Shown: positions 1-10,929 of the stretch, in pieces | How positions within the stretch are numbered: the first letter of the stretch is position 1 | Layout: every line of letters starts with the position of its first letter | Origin: Linnemannia elongata | Lineage: Eukaryota; Mortierellomycota; Mortierellomycetes; Mortierellales; Mortierellaceae | NCBI GenBank assembly: GCA_036320915.1 | Contig: JAXBDG010000001.1 | Coordinates: 1-64,000 of the forward strand | DNA length: 64,000 bases | Direction of reading: 5' to 3' | The notes under the pieces: model-generated | Seen by the model: only the letters and a program-made list of their open reading frames with translations | What the model was told of the DNA's origin: nothing | Databases searched by the model: none | Made by a program: the position numbers and the translations under genes

Positions 1-1330
1 CACTTTTTTTTTCTGTACGCTTTCTTTTTTCCCTCTACCCTTTTTTCTTTCTCTGTACACATTTTTTTTTCTCTCTACACTTTTTTTTCTCTCTCTACAC
101 TTTTTTTCTCTCTCTTCACTTTTGTTTCTCTCTCTACACTTTTTTGTCTCTCTCAGTGTTTCTCTCTAAACTTTTTTTTTCACACTTGCACTTTTTTTTT
201 CTTTCTATACATTTTTTTGGTCTCTCTGAACTTTTTTTTCATTCTCTACACTTTTTTCATTCTTTACGTTTTTTTTTCTCCCTCTACACTTCTTTTCTCT
301 CTCTGCACTTTTTTTCTTTCTCTGCACCATTTTTTATCTTTTGCACTTTTTTTTCTCTCTCTTCACTTTTTTTTCTCTCTGTGTACTTTTTTTTTCTGCA
401 CTTTTTTTTCTTCCTTTACACTTTTTTTGTCCCTCTACACTTTTCTTTCTCTCTCCGCACTTTTTTCTCCCTGTTCACTTTTTCTTTCTTTTCTGCACTT
501 TTTTTCTCTCTCTACAACTTTTTTTACTCTCTGTACACTCTATTTTCTTCCTCTGCAGCTTTTTTCTCCCTCTACATTTTTTTTCTATCTCTGCACTTTT
601 TTTTCTCTCTCTGCACTTTTTTTCTCCCTCTGCACTTTTTTTCTCTCTACACTTTTTTCTCTCTCTGTACTTTTTTTTCTCTCGCTGCACTTTTTTTTCT
701 CCCTCTGCACTTTTTTTCTCTCTCTGCACTTTTTTTCTCTCTCTACCCTTTTTTCCCTCTCTCTTCACTTTTTTTTCATACTTGCACTTTTTTTCTTTCT
801 GCACTTTTTTTTTTCTCTCTGTACTTTTTTCTCCCTCTGCACTTTTTTTTTCTTTCCTGCACTTTTTTTCTCTCTCTACACTTTTTTCTCTCTCTGTACA
901 CTTTTTTTTCTTCCTCTGCACCTTTTTTTCTCTCTCTACACTTTTTTTTCTTTCTCTGCAGTTTTTTTCTCTCCCTACACTTTTTTTCTCTCTCTACACT
1001 TTTTTTCTCTTTCTACACCTTTTTTTTTCTCTCTACACTTTTTTTTCTCTCTCTACACTTTTTTTTCTCTCTCTACACTTTTTTTTTTCTCTACACTTTT
1101 CTCCTCCCTTTAGACTTTTTTATCTCTTTACACTTTTTTTTTCTCTTTAGGCTTTTTTCCTCTCACTATACTTTTTTTCTCTCTACACTTTTTTCCTCTC
1201 TCCATACTTTTTTTTCTCTTTCTGTACTTTTTTTTTTCCCTGCACCTTTTTTTCTGTCTCTACACTTTTTTCTCTCTACCTACTCTTTTTTTCTCTCTAG
1301 ACCTTTTTTCATTGTTTACACTTGGTTTTC
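1..1330. repeat. Degenerate CT-rich minisatellite
   Basis: This is a tandem array of roughly 19-21 base units. Each unit has a run of 6-9 T, a short (CT)n block and a TACAC or TGCAC core. Copies differ by small length changes in the T and CT runs and by the A/G choice in the core. The plus strand is almost pure pyrimidine with one or two purines per unit. It has few stop codons, so long Phe/Ser/Leu frames appear in several phases; these are compositional and not genes. The array starts at or before the window edge, so its true length is unknown. Confidence 0.9.
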
Positions 1331-3161
1331 CTTCACTCTTTTTTTTTTCTTTTGCTTTCTCTGTCTCCTTTTTCTTCCCATCTGCCTTTCTAGCCCTCTT
1401 TTTTCCCTTCCCTTCCTTTGTTTGTTGTTTTTCTATCGTCGTTTTTTCATATCAGCCTCTCTCTCTCTCTCTCTCTTTCTTTTTTTTCCCTTTCTTTTCT
1501 CTCTACCCATATTTTTTTTTCTCTCTCTCTCCTCTCCATTTTTCTTCACTTTTCTCTCTTCATTCTTTGTTTGCAACTAACATCGCTCTTTACTCATTCC
1601 TCTTTCTCATCTTCTTTGTCCTTCTCTTTTGCATTCCTTCTGTTCCTTGAATGAACTCATCGGACATCCCTCGTTTTCTACCTTCATTTGTATTGTCTTG
1701 CTGTGTTTGTTCATATTGTGTATTTCCAATCTCCATTCAAGAAGACTACACGGCAATCACTTTTCCACACTTTCTCTCCTACCTATCCTTTTTTATATGC
1801 ATCCTTTTTCTTTACATGCTCACCCACCGTCATCTGTTTGCAAGTTAATACTCATTCCCTCACCACCAACGTCACAACCATTCACTGCCTCATCCGTTTT
1901 CCTCTTGCTCTCTCATTCTTCTTCTTCATTGCTTCCTTGCACTACTAATCGTGTGTTTTGCTTCCTTTGATCATCAATACTCACATGGATCATTTCAAAC
2001 TCTGGCTTGTTCTACTTTTTTTTCTTTCTCTTTTCCTCCCTCCCTGGTTACAAGTCCTCAATCTACCAACCTTTTCTCACGCTCCAACTTACTCTCTCTT
2101 TCCCTCCTGCCTCTGTAATCGCGTTTTCCCTTCTCATTCTCTTTTCTCTGTTACTTTTCCCCCATACTCACTGCATCAACGGCCTTCTGCTCACGAATCA
2201 ACACTCGCTTCTCCCCAATCGCAAGACGACATTACCTCATCCTTTGTTCTCTGACAAACGCATCCTCTTCTTTTTCTTACCTCTTCATTCCCTTTTCTGT
2301 TCATCATTGTGTCGATCATAAACAATCAGCTGGGTTAACTTGCGACCCAAGCTCTTTCGTCCTCCTTGTTACTTTTTTTTTCTGTCTTATCTCATTCTTT
2401 CTTGCAAAGAATCACTCTGCCTCCTTCTCTCTTTCATGCATTGTTGCTATCTTTCCCTTTCTCATCCCGTTTTTTTTCTAACTCCCTTCATGCCCTTCTT
2501 TTCCCTCTCTCTCCTTCACTCTTTTTTTGTGTTTTTTCTTCTGTTGTTGTTTTTCTGTTTTCTTCCCTCTTCCTTCCAACCCATCCTCCCCTCTCTCCCT
2601 CTCTCTTTCTTGTCATCAACGGCAAGGTCATGATTGAGCAACATTCATTTTCTCAATCTTTACAATCATTCACAACCTCATCCTTTTACTCTTGTAATCT
2701 CACTCTATCGGTTCACACACAAGACTCTCTCGTCCTCCACTTTTTTTCATCAAAAGTGTCGTCTCAATTTCTCCCTCTTCTGTCTCTCTCTTTTTCTTCC
2801 TCTTCATTTCTTTCTCTTCTGTGTTCTTTTTTTCTCTTCTGTCTTCTTTTTCTCTTCTCTCTTCCTTCTTTCGTTCTCTTCTCTATTCCTTCTTTTTTCT
2901 TTTTTTTGTTTCTCTGCTGTCTTCTTTCTTTTTTATGCCACTGTCTGGAGCAACCCATTGTTCTTTTGCCTCCTTCCTCTCTCATGCATCCCCCCGTTCT
3001 CCCTCTTTTTTGTTCTTTTTTCTTTCCTCTCCCTCACCTCTCTCTCTATTGTCCTCCTTCTCGTTACCCATCTCGTTTCCTTCTCATTCCTAAATTTACT
3101 TTTGCAAGAAATTACCCTCAACGTAATTTGCCTTTTCTCACTCACGTCACTACCTCTCCCT
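1331..3161. other. Pyrimidine-biased non-coding region
   Basis: The stretch stays strongly C+T-rich on the plus strand but loses the regular repeat period. Frames here encode only Ser/Phe/Leu/Pro low-complexity peptides with no recognisable domain. I see no gene, RNA gene or clear promoter. Confidence 0.6.
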
Positions 3162-3236
3162 CAGTGTTTCTCAAAATTATTCGACTCTCATTCGACTTTT
3201 ATTCGAATGAGAGTCGAATAATTTTGAGAAACACTG
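3162..3236. mobile_element. Palindromic hAT-like MITE
   Basis: A 75 bp element consists of two perfect 34-base inverted arms (3162-3195 and 3203-3236) around a 7-base loop. It starts CAGTGTTTCTCAAA and ends with the complement. The 5'-CAGTG terminus followed by TTCTCAA resembles hAT-superfamily TIRs. The 8-mer ctctccct flanks it on both sides (3154-3161 and 3237-3244), the hAT target-duplication length. The surroundings are CT-rich, so the flanking repeat could partly be chance, but the arm sequence is unlike the surrounding DNA. It has no coding capacity. Confidence 0.75.
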
Positions 3237-3244
3237 CTCTCCCT

Positions 3245-5091
3245 CTTCCTTCTCTCCCTCTCACTATTTCTTTTCTCTGTACTATTCCTCTCTCCCCCGT
3301 TCTTTGTTTTAATTTCCTGTCTGTTTACTCATTACCAACACCTCTTTTTCATGGGAATCAACGTTCCTTCTTTCCCTCAATCATTCACAACGTCATCCAT
3401 TCTCTTTTCGCGAACTCATTCTCTACCTGGCTTTTCCCACTTTGAATTCTTTTTCTCCGTTCATCCTTTGTTGACTCCCTTGATCATAATCTTGCACTTA
3501 GACGTCTTGCCACTCAATCTCTTTTGTGCTCCTTTTCTTTCGTGTTAGGAGGAGGAGGGGTCTTTTTTGCTTCGTTTCTCCTGCCTCTCACAGAATAACC
3601 ATGCTTTGTCTCTCTCTTTTCCCGTTCCCGTCTCTCACTTACCCTCTCCCTCTTTTCCCTCCCCCTCTTCCCTTCACATCACTTTTGTCCCCGTCCACAC
3701 TCCCCCTCTCTCATTCGTCTCCCACTCTCGTTTCATTCCACACTTTCGCCCTTTATTCTCTCGGCTCTCTCTTTTTGACATTCATCCTGTATTCATATGT
3801 ACCCTTCCCCTTCATCACACCCATCCTGCCTTCTAATCAACACATGCACACACACCTTCACCATCTTCACCCCACCTTGAATCAAGCAACGCACACACAC
3901 TCAGACACTCACACCTACACTCACACTCGCACTACACTAGCAAAAAAGGGGTGAGAATATAAGTAATATAAACGGGAAAGTGGAAGTGAAGTGTGTGAGT
4001 GGGAGAAGCATGACGAAAAACAAAAAAAAATGTTTAGAGAGAGAGACTGAAGGGGAAAGAGGAGGTAGATAGGCTAGGGAAGGGATGATGTTTCTGCAGA
4101 AAGAGAAAGAGAGAAGCGAAAGGGAAGCAGAGCACGGCAGATATCGGCGTGGGAATAAGCCCAATGGCCGCTTTGGTCTGTGGGACCTTTTTTTTTGACC
4201 GTTATGAACAGAGTTGTTCATCAGTGAGTGAGACTGATAGACTATGAGAGTTTCACTCCCAGGTCGATCCGTTTTGTCTCCATACCTTTTTAGCCTTCCT
4301 TTCTGTCCTTCCACACCTTACACGCCAGTTCCAAAAGAACAGCAGAGAGAGAGAAAAAACATCTAATTTACTCGACCAAGTTGCTCTTTGTCCTACTACT
4401 GTGTGTTTGTGTGAGTGGGTTGCCCATGCTAGCAACTCTTTTTTTGGTCTTGCTCAACGTGAAAATGATCAATCAAGGACAAAAAAAAACACACAAGGGG
4501 TTTCTTGATGTCTTCCTTTTCTGACTCCTCTCACACTCTCACACACACATATACTGTTACTATTTTCTCTCCCCCTCTCTTCATTCTTTTCACTTCTCCG
4601 TCTTTCTGTCCTTAATGGCACACTCTCACTCCTCGCATTCATCTTGCCATCGACTCAACGCACATCCCTTTCGCTCATCGTGTGGAATCACAACGAGAGC
4701 TGCTTAATTTCCGAGAAAAAAAGGGTCACGGCAATGTTTCTTTCATTTGACTGACTGGAAAACTTGTCCTCAACAGTGACAACAATACACGCACCAGTTT
4801 GACAACTTGCTCGGTGAAGGTTAAGGTTCCTATTACCACAGTCGCACCCTTATCACTTCAATTACCATAGCCATATACTTTCTGTTCATGGACACGCAAA
4901 GAGTCCATGATTGAAAAGGTTTGGACAATGATCAATCCGCGCAATGACGACAAGGATAGAAAGCGCCGCTTATTGCTCTACAACAAATGGTGTTTTATTT
5001 TTTATTATAATGCATCTCTGCACCCTTCTAGACATAACAACAATAGCATAGTCAGTCCAGGAGAAAATTAAAACTACAAACGACAATTGTT
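3245..5091. other. Intergenic region, no gene seen
   Basis: The pyrimidine bias continues to about 3840. A CA-rich patch (3840-3945) follows, then ordinary composition. No frame has a domain or plausible exon structure. The stretch ends at the target duplication of the LTR retrotransposon. Confidence 0.5.
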
Positions 5092-5096
5092 GACAT
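5092..5096. repeat. Target-site duplication gacat (left)
   Basis: The 5 bp gacat before the left LTR is repeated directly after the right LTR at 11076-11080, as expected for Ty3/gypsy integration. Confidence 0.93.
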
Positions 5097-5242
5097 TGCA
5101 ATAGTATAGCTCAGCCACTTCCCTCTCCACAGTTAAATAGTCAGTTGTAGTCATCCTTAATAAAACGACTTTTCACCTCCTTATTTCCTTTCAGCTAGTC
5201 CCTGAGTATCAACATCCTTACCAACATCCTTAAGCTATTGCA
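5097..5242 (+). repeat. 5' LTR of chromovirus
   Basis: The 146 bp long terminal repeat has TG...CA ends extended to an 8 bp inverted repeat (TGCAATAG / CTATTGCA). I found no difference from the 3' LTR at 10930-11075. It is short for a gypsy element. Confidence 0.96.
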
Positions 5243-5243
5243 T

Positions 5244-5260
5244 TGGTAGCATAGGTTGAT
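5244..5260 (+). other. Primer-binding site
   Basis: One base after the 5' LTR the sequence reads TGGTAGC. This is complementary to a tRNA 3' end GCTACCA, as in initiator-methionine tRNA. Which tRNA is used is inferred; the match beyond the first seven bases is not established. Confidence 0.6.
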
Positions 5261-5380
5261 TTTATTTTTCTTTCTCTGAACATTGAACACTCGAACCCTA
5301 TCGCAGATCACTCGAACACAGATCACTCGAACTTTACAGTCATTTCATCTCATTTTATTTTCTCCTTCTTCACTACCACA

Positions 5381-6181
5381 ATGAATCCCAACACCACCGC
5401 CCTTCTTACCACCGTCTCTCAGCTACATCTACCTGATAACGAACGCGCCACCTTGCAGGCGGCGATCGAGTCGTCATTGGCACAACTTACCACACCTGTC
5501 CCTGTCCCCCACAAACCTCTGAAACCCTCCCCCTTCAATGGCAAAGTCAATGCCATCTCTTCTCTAAACTTCATTGAGAGTTTGGAGGAGTATTTTTTGA
5601 TCGTGGAGCTACCTACCATAAAGTGGGTTCCATACGCCATCGGATATCTTGGCGAGGCCCGCTCATGGTGGCGTGGCACCAAACGCACCATCCAAAACAC
5701 ATCGTGGATCGATTTCAAAAACATCTTTCTACAACAGTTCACCCCTGCAGATTCGATCAACGCCGGCCCTCGACATCTCCATGCTCTCAAGCAAGGTTCG
5801 GGCCCAGTACTCGACTACATCACAGCTTTTAATGATTTGCTTCGCATTATCCCCGAGATGAATCCAGGCCAAAAAATGTATTTGTTCATTAATGGCCTGG
5901 AGCGTGAACTCTCAAAGCAAGTCAGACTGGCTCGCCCCTCTGACCTAGACGAGGCCACTCTACAAGCAACTGTCCTCTACGACATTCTCAATCAAAACGA
6001 ACCCACCAACCACACGACCTCCCTTCCGAAAACCGAACCCATGGAAATCGACGCCATTTCCACCGCAGTAAACGCCATTCTCCGAAACAACAACAACCGC
6101 AACAACAACACACGACCCTTCAACACATATGCCACTTCCAACTATAACAACAACAACAACACGCGACCCTCCTACTACAGC

Positions 6182-6227
<46 letters not shown>

Positions 6228-6451
6228 GACGCCCCCATCAAACTCAAGGAAACCCACTCAACCCTCCTCGCCTCGACAACGCTGAACGCGAGCGTTGTAT
6301 GCGATTGGGCTTGTGTCTGCGTTGCAGACAATCAGGCCACCTCGCACGCTCGTGCCCTGTCTTCCGTCTGAATGTCTTGGAAACCTCCACCTCCGAGACA
6401 CACGCCCCCACCCCTGACTTGGACAATCTCCAACAGTCGGGAAAAGACTAG
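5381..6451 (+). CDS. gag: Gag polyprotein of chromovirus
   Basis: This 356-residue structural protein packages the element RNA in cytoplasmic particles. Residues about 50-210 match the retrotransposon Gag (capsid-like) domain, with the Trp-rich WWRGTK region and the helical segment ending before LYDIL. A basic, Asn-rich linker follows (about residues 225-285), including a poly-Asn run from an AAC microsatellite (6181-6228). A CCHC zinc knuckle, C-x2-C-x4-H-x4-C, lies at about residues 310-323. The ATG at 5381 follows a leader of about 138 bases after the LTR. Translation ends at TAG 6449-6451, three bases after a GGGAAAA slippery site that would feed ribosomes into pol. Confidence 0.93.
6181..6228 (+). 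repeat. AAC trinucleotide repeat in gag
   Basis: A near-perfect run of AAC codons encodes poly-Asn in the Gag linker. Shorter AAC clusters precede it from about 6090. Confidence 0.9.
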
Positions 6452-6473
6452 GGCGAGCCGAGAACCAGGCTCG
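6439..6473 (+). promoter_or_regulatory. -1 ribosomal frameshift signal (gag-pol)
   Basis: The heptamer GGGAAAA (6439-6445) lies in the gag frame as G GGA AAA, the canonical X XXY YYZ arrangement. It is followed by an 8-base spacer and then a 6 bp GC-rich hairpin (6454-6459 with 6468-6473, 8-base loop). An alternative outer stem pairs 6452-6457 with 6475-6480. Pol lies in the -1 frame and is open from 6418 through this site, so a slip gives a continuous Gag-Pol. Confidence 0.82.
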
Positions 6474-9400
6474 ACTCGCCTCCCACAACCACCTTCATAA
6501 CCCCTACCTGGTGTATGGACGTGGCTTGCGGGATCAGATAACATTTGACGAAAATAAAAATTCGACTCTTGTTAACTCCCATGATTCCACTGCAACGTCC
6601 TCTGTCTCCCCTTCGTTTACTACTTCATCCACCTCTTCCACTTCTTCCCTTTCTTCTTCTTTTCACACTTCCTCTGTTTCTCCTTTGTTTATTCCTCCTT
6701 CCTCATCAGCCAAACCAACACCACAACTTTCCTCTCTGCTCTTTCCTCCTTCTTCCTCTTACTCTTTTACTCGTCCTTTTTCTCCTCATCTGCAACATCC
6801 ATCTTCTCATCCCTCCTCTGACCAACTGTCCTTGTCCCTCATTGATCACTTGACCTCTTCTGACCACTTGCCCATCTCTGACCACTTGCGTACCACCGAT
6901 CACTCAACCACCACTGACCACTTGCCTACCACCGACCACTTGCCCATCTCTGACCACTTGTTACCCACCACTGACCACTTGCGCACCAATAACCACTTGT
7001 CCACCGACACTCTTTCTTCCACCGACCCCACTGACTCCCCTTCCACCCTTTCTCATACTCGCAGTCGGCATGCCAAAAAAGGACACATCTACCTTCAGTC
7101 CATCAGTACTCTTTACAAAAACAAAAAACAATTGCTGACATTCACTGCCAACATCAATGGTATGCCTGCTCGCGTTCTTATCGACGGGGGTGCAGAAGGT
7201 GATGTTGTCAGCTCATCTTTCTGTCGTTCCAACAATGAAATCGTTTTAAAAGACTCTATACCCATCCCCGTGATCTTACCCAACGGCACCGCGTCTTTTG
7301 CCCACCACACTGCCTTTATTAGTTTACATCGTGACAACTACCTTGACAACCTTGACACCATTGTCTATCCTCTACGCAAATATGATCTTATCCTGGGCAA
7401 ACCTTGGTTGACTCAGGTCAACCCCATGATCAACTGGAGAACAAATGAAGTTGTGTTTACTACTGGCAACAATCAAACAGTTCATTGGACTTGTCGTGGC
7501 TTCCCCCGCACCAAAAACAATTCCCCCGATGTCCTTATCTCAGCCCTTAACTTTGCCACCCTTGCACATGACTCTCCCAACTCTGTTTTCATGGCCCATG
7601 TGAAACTCATCCCTCCTCCTCCACGTGATCCTGTCACTACCCCTGAGATTCCTGAAGCTGTTCGTCACATTGTTAAAGTGGAGTTTCCTAATGTCTTTCC
7701 CTCTGAATTGCCCAATCACTTGCGTCCAGATCGTGGCGGTAGTATGCGCATTGATATTGACCCACATGCTGATCCCCCTGTGCGTCCTGTTATTCGCCTT
7801 TCCATCGCTGAACTCGATGAACTCAGAAAACAACTTAATGACCTTTTGAAAAAGAAGTTCATTTCCACTAGCACATCCCCTTTTGGTGCCCCAGTACTCT
7901 TTGTTAAAAAGAAAGATGGTTCCCTGAGAATGCGTGTTGATTACCGAGGCTTGAATAAAATAACACGAAAGAACCGCCATCCCCTGCCTCGCATTGATGA
8001 GTTGATTGATCGCCTCAGAACCGCAAAATGTTTTTCCAAGCTGGACTTGATATCCGGCTACTATCAGATGCCCATTCATCCTGATGACCGATACAAAACT
8101 GCCTTCAGGACTCGTTATGGTCATTATGAATGGAACGTTGTTCCATTTGGTTTAACAAATGCACCTGCGGCCTTCTCTGCTATGATGAAAGACGCACTGG
8201 CTCCTCAAATCGACAAGTGTGTGGTTCTGTATCTCGATGACATCCTGATCTACTCTGACAACGAAAAACAACACCTGAAGGATCTGAGGGCTGTTTTGAC
8301 CCTTCTGTGTAAGGCGGGTCTTTACGCTAAACTATCAAAGTGCTCGTTCATGCAAGAGGAGACGGAGTTCTTGGGTCATGTTCTTACAAAACACGGCATC
8401 AAAATGAACGCTGGTCTGGTCAAGGCCATTCAAGAGTGGCCCACCTCCACCAGACAACGCCATGTCCAACAGTTCCTTGGTCTTTGCCAGTACTACCACC
8501 AGTATATAGACCATTATGCCCACCTTGCCCTTCCCTTAACAACTCTTCTTACCTCATCCTCAATCTTCCATTGGGATCAACCTCAGCGGGACTCCTTCGA
8601 TGCACTCAAGAAAGCGGTCACCACTGCCCCTGTTCTCCATATTTTTGATCCCGCCTTGTCTACAGCTGTCGGAACCGATGCCTCAGGCTTCGCCGTAGGC
8701 GCCCTTCTTTTTCAGATGGACCGCAACGGCATATCACATCCCGTTGCCTATACTTCCAGAAAAATGAATGCCGCTGAACGTAACTACCCTACTCATGAAC
8801 AAGAACTACTTGCTGTAGTCCATGCATTGAAGACTTGGCGTTATTATCTGGATGGCACCCATTTCATCGTTTACACTGATCATGCAACCCTTAGACACTT
8901 CCCAACACAACCCAACCTCACCCGACGCCAAGCCAGATGGATGGAACTTTTTCAGGAGTACGACTTCGACTTCATGTACAAACCTGGCAAGGACAACATT
9001 GTACCTGATGCTCTCTCACGACGATCTGACTATAAATGGACTACAGAGGACTTGTTCCAGTTACATAGCCTAGTCATTGGCATGGACCCCGACATCAAGC
9101 AACGATTCGAAGAACTGTACCCGAAGGACCCTCAACTCGGACCTCTACTGGAGGAATATCGAAACTCCTCCCCCGAGAGCCGGTATTACGTCGACGATGG
9201 CTTACTTTGGACTCGCATTGCTGGATCTGTTCGTTTGTGCGTACCCCAGGACCCTACCCTACGCACTCTGATTCTACACGACCACCACGACGCTCTTATC
9301 GCTGGCCACTTGGGTTTTGACAAGACTTACGACGCTCTACGACGAACCTACTTCTGGCCACGGATGGCAAGGGATACCAAGGCGTATGTGAACTCATGTG

Positions 9401-10865
9401 AACAGTGTCAACGGAATAAGCCCATCCTACACCACAAGGTGGGTGTCGCGAATCAAGACTAGGACACTAGGCGAGGTTGACCTTTCTCAAGGCAGAGGCT
9501 GGAGGTGGGTGTGTGGGGGAAGAGGGTTTTCAATGGGGAGAGGCAAGGTGTTATGACAAAGTGTATTCGAGTTACTAGGTAAGGATTAAACTATCTGGGT
9601 ACAAACTATATATATATCTTTACGTGGCTATGTTAATTAATTGTTTACTTGGGCGAAGACAAACTGCGCCCAAGTGCCAAGAGTCGATCGATCACTCTAA
9701 GAGTCGACCGATCGTATCGTACGACGCGACAGTGGGCCTGTTTACACCTCTAGAAATCCCTTCCCAACGATGGGAAACGGTATCCATGGACTTCGTCGTT
9801 CAACTTCCAAAGACAGCGCATGGATATGATGTCATCACAGTTTTTGTTGACAAACTGTCCAAGCAGGTTCACTTTTGCGCCAGCCATACTACTGACTCTG
9901 CGGCTGATGTTGCTCGCCTCTTCTTTGACCAGGTCTTTCGACTTCACGGTATGCCTCGAGCCTTTATTTCTGATAGTGACACCAAGTTCACAGGCAAGTT
10001 CTGGATGGAGCTCACCAAACTTCTAGGCATTAAACAGAACATGTCCACCGCTTTTCACCCTCAATCGGACGGCCAAACAGAACGAGCCAACAGGACCCTA
10101 GAAGAGATGCTACGATCCTACATTTCCTACCATCAACGAGACTGGGACAAGTTCCTTTCTATGATGGAGTTCGCCTACAACAACTCTGTCAATCCATCCA
10201 CCGGCGTTTCGCCCTTCCTTCTTAATCAAGGATTCCATCCTTTCGTACCAGCATCACTCATTACCCCCACCACCACCTCAGCACCCGCTGTTGCAGACTT
10301 TATTCAGCAACAGTTTTCTGTTCTGGCTCTCGCCCAGGACACAATCGCCCAGGCACAACTACAACAAAAGCACTACGCCGACAAGTTCCGTCAACCAGTT
10401 TCCTTTGCAGTCGGCGACTTGGTACTATTAAGTACCGAGCACATCTCCGCCGCAGCCCATGCCAACAGGCCTTCCAAGAAACTGGAGCCTAATTTTGTCG
10501 GTCCTTTCAAGATCATTGAGGCTGTCAACGATAACGCCTTCAAACTGGATCTTCCCCCCACCATGCGTCAACACCCAATCTTCAACGCTAATCTATTGAA
10601 ACGTTACTCTCCATCTCCATCTATGTTTCCGGGAAGGACCCCTCCTCGCCCACCTCCCCTTCTTGTTGATGACAACGAGGAATACGAAGTCGATTGTATC
10701 CTAGACTACAAGATCGTCCGTGGATCGCCAAGATGGCTTGTGCAGTGGAAGGGCTATCCCTTAGAAGATGCCACCTGGGAACCCAAAGGAGCTTTGAAAA
10801 ACGCCCAAGACATTCTCTCCGCATTCGAATCAACCCGCACCAAACACACCAGACGTACCAAGTAA
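6445..10865 (+). pseudogene. pol: Pol polyprotein, integrase interrupted by solo LTR
   Basis: Pol is entered by -1 frameshift and needs no ATG of its own. A Ser/Thr-rich leader contains degenerate TDHLP-type repeats (6840-7010). The protease-like motif at about 7185 reads DGGA where DSG or DTG is usual. Reverse transcriptase (7850-8520) carries YLDD near 8230. RNase H begins near 8670 (TDASG). The integrase HHCC zinc domain lies at 9280-9415. The frame stops at 9460-9462 inside a 288 bp insertion (9444-9731) and resumes at 9732 with the DDE core (SMDF, SDSDTKF, GQTER) and a C-terminal chromodomain (about 10680-10830), ending at 10865. Insertion plus duplicated target is 293 bases, which exactly accounts for the frame change. 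Confidence 0.9.
9444..9731. mobile_element. Solo LTR inserted in the integrase region
   Basis: A 288 bp non-coding insert starts TGTCGCG and ends CGCGACA, so it has TG...CA ends with 7 bp inverted termini. The directly duplicated 5-mer gtggg lies at 9439-9443 and 9732-9736. It contains a TATA-like run near 9606 and a 9 bp hairpin (9647-9655 with 9667-9675). The 5 bp duplication and the TG/CA ends fit a solo LTR left by LTR-LTR recombination; a MITE with 5 bp duplication is the alternative. An intron is excluded because no alignment of the ends gives GT-AG while restoring the frame. It is unrelated to the host element's LTRs. Confidence 0.82.
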
Positions 10866-10918
10866 TCTACTATTTTATTTTAGTTATTTTTCTTCTTTTC
10901 TTTATGTTCTTTTTTTTT

Positions 10919-10929
10919 AGGGGGAAGGA
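10919..10929 (+). other. Polypurine tract
   Basis: The 11-purine run agggggaagga sits directly before the 3' LTR, preceded by a T-run. This is the expected position and composition for the plus-strand primer. Confidence 0.88.

Noticed and set aside
144..1580. A 478-codon open frame in the CT-rich repeat
   Set aside because: It encodes only Phe/Ser/Leu low-complexity peptide, and other frames are open too. A pyrimidine strand lacks stops by composition.
5960..6331. Poly-Val frame antisense to gag
   Set aside because: It is the complement of the AAC repeat and Gag zinc knuckle.
9439..9736. Intron in the integrase gene
   Set aside because: The frame needs removal of 293 bases. None of the six possible end alignments allowed by the gtggg repeat gives GT...AG, while TG...CA ends with target duplication fit a mobile element.
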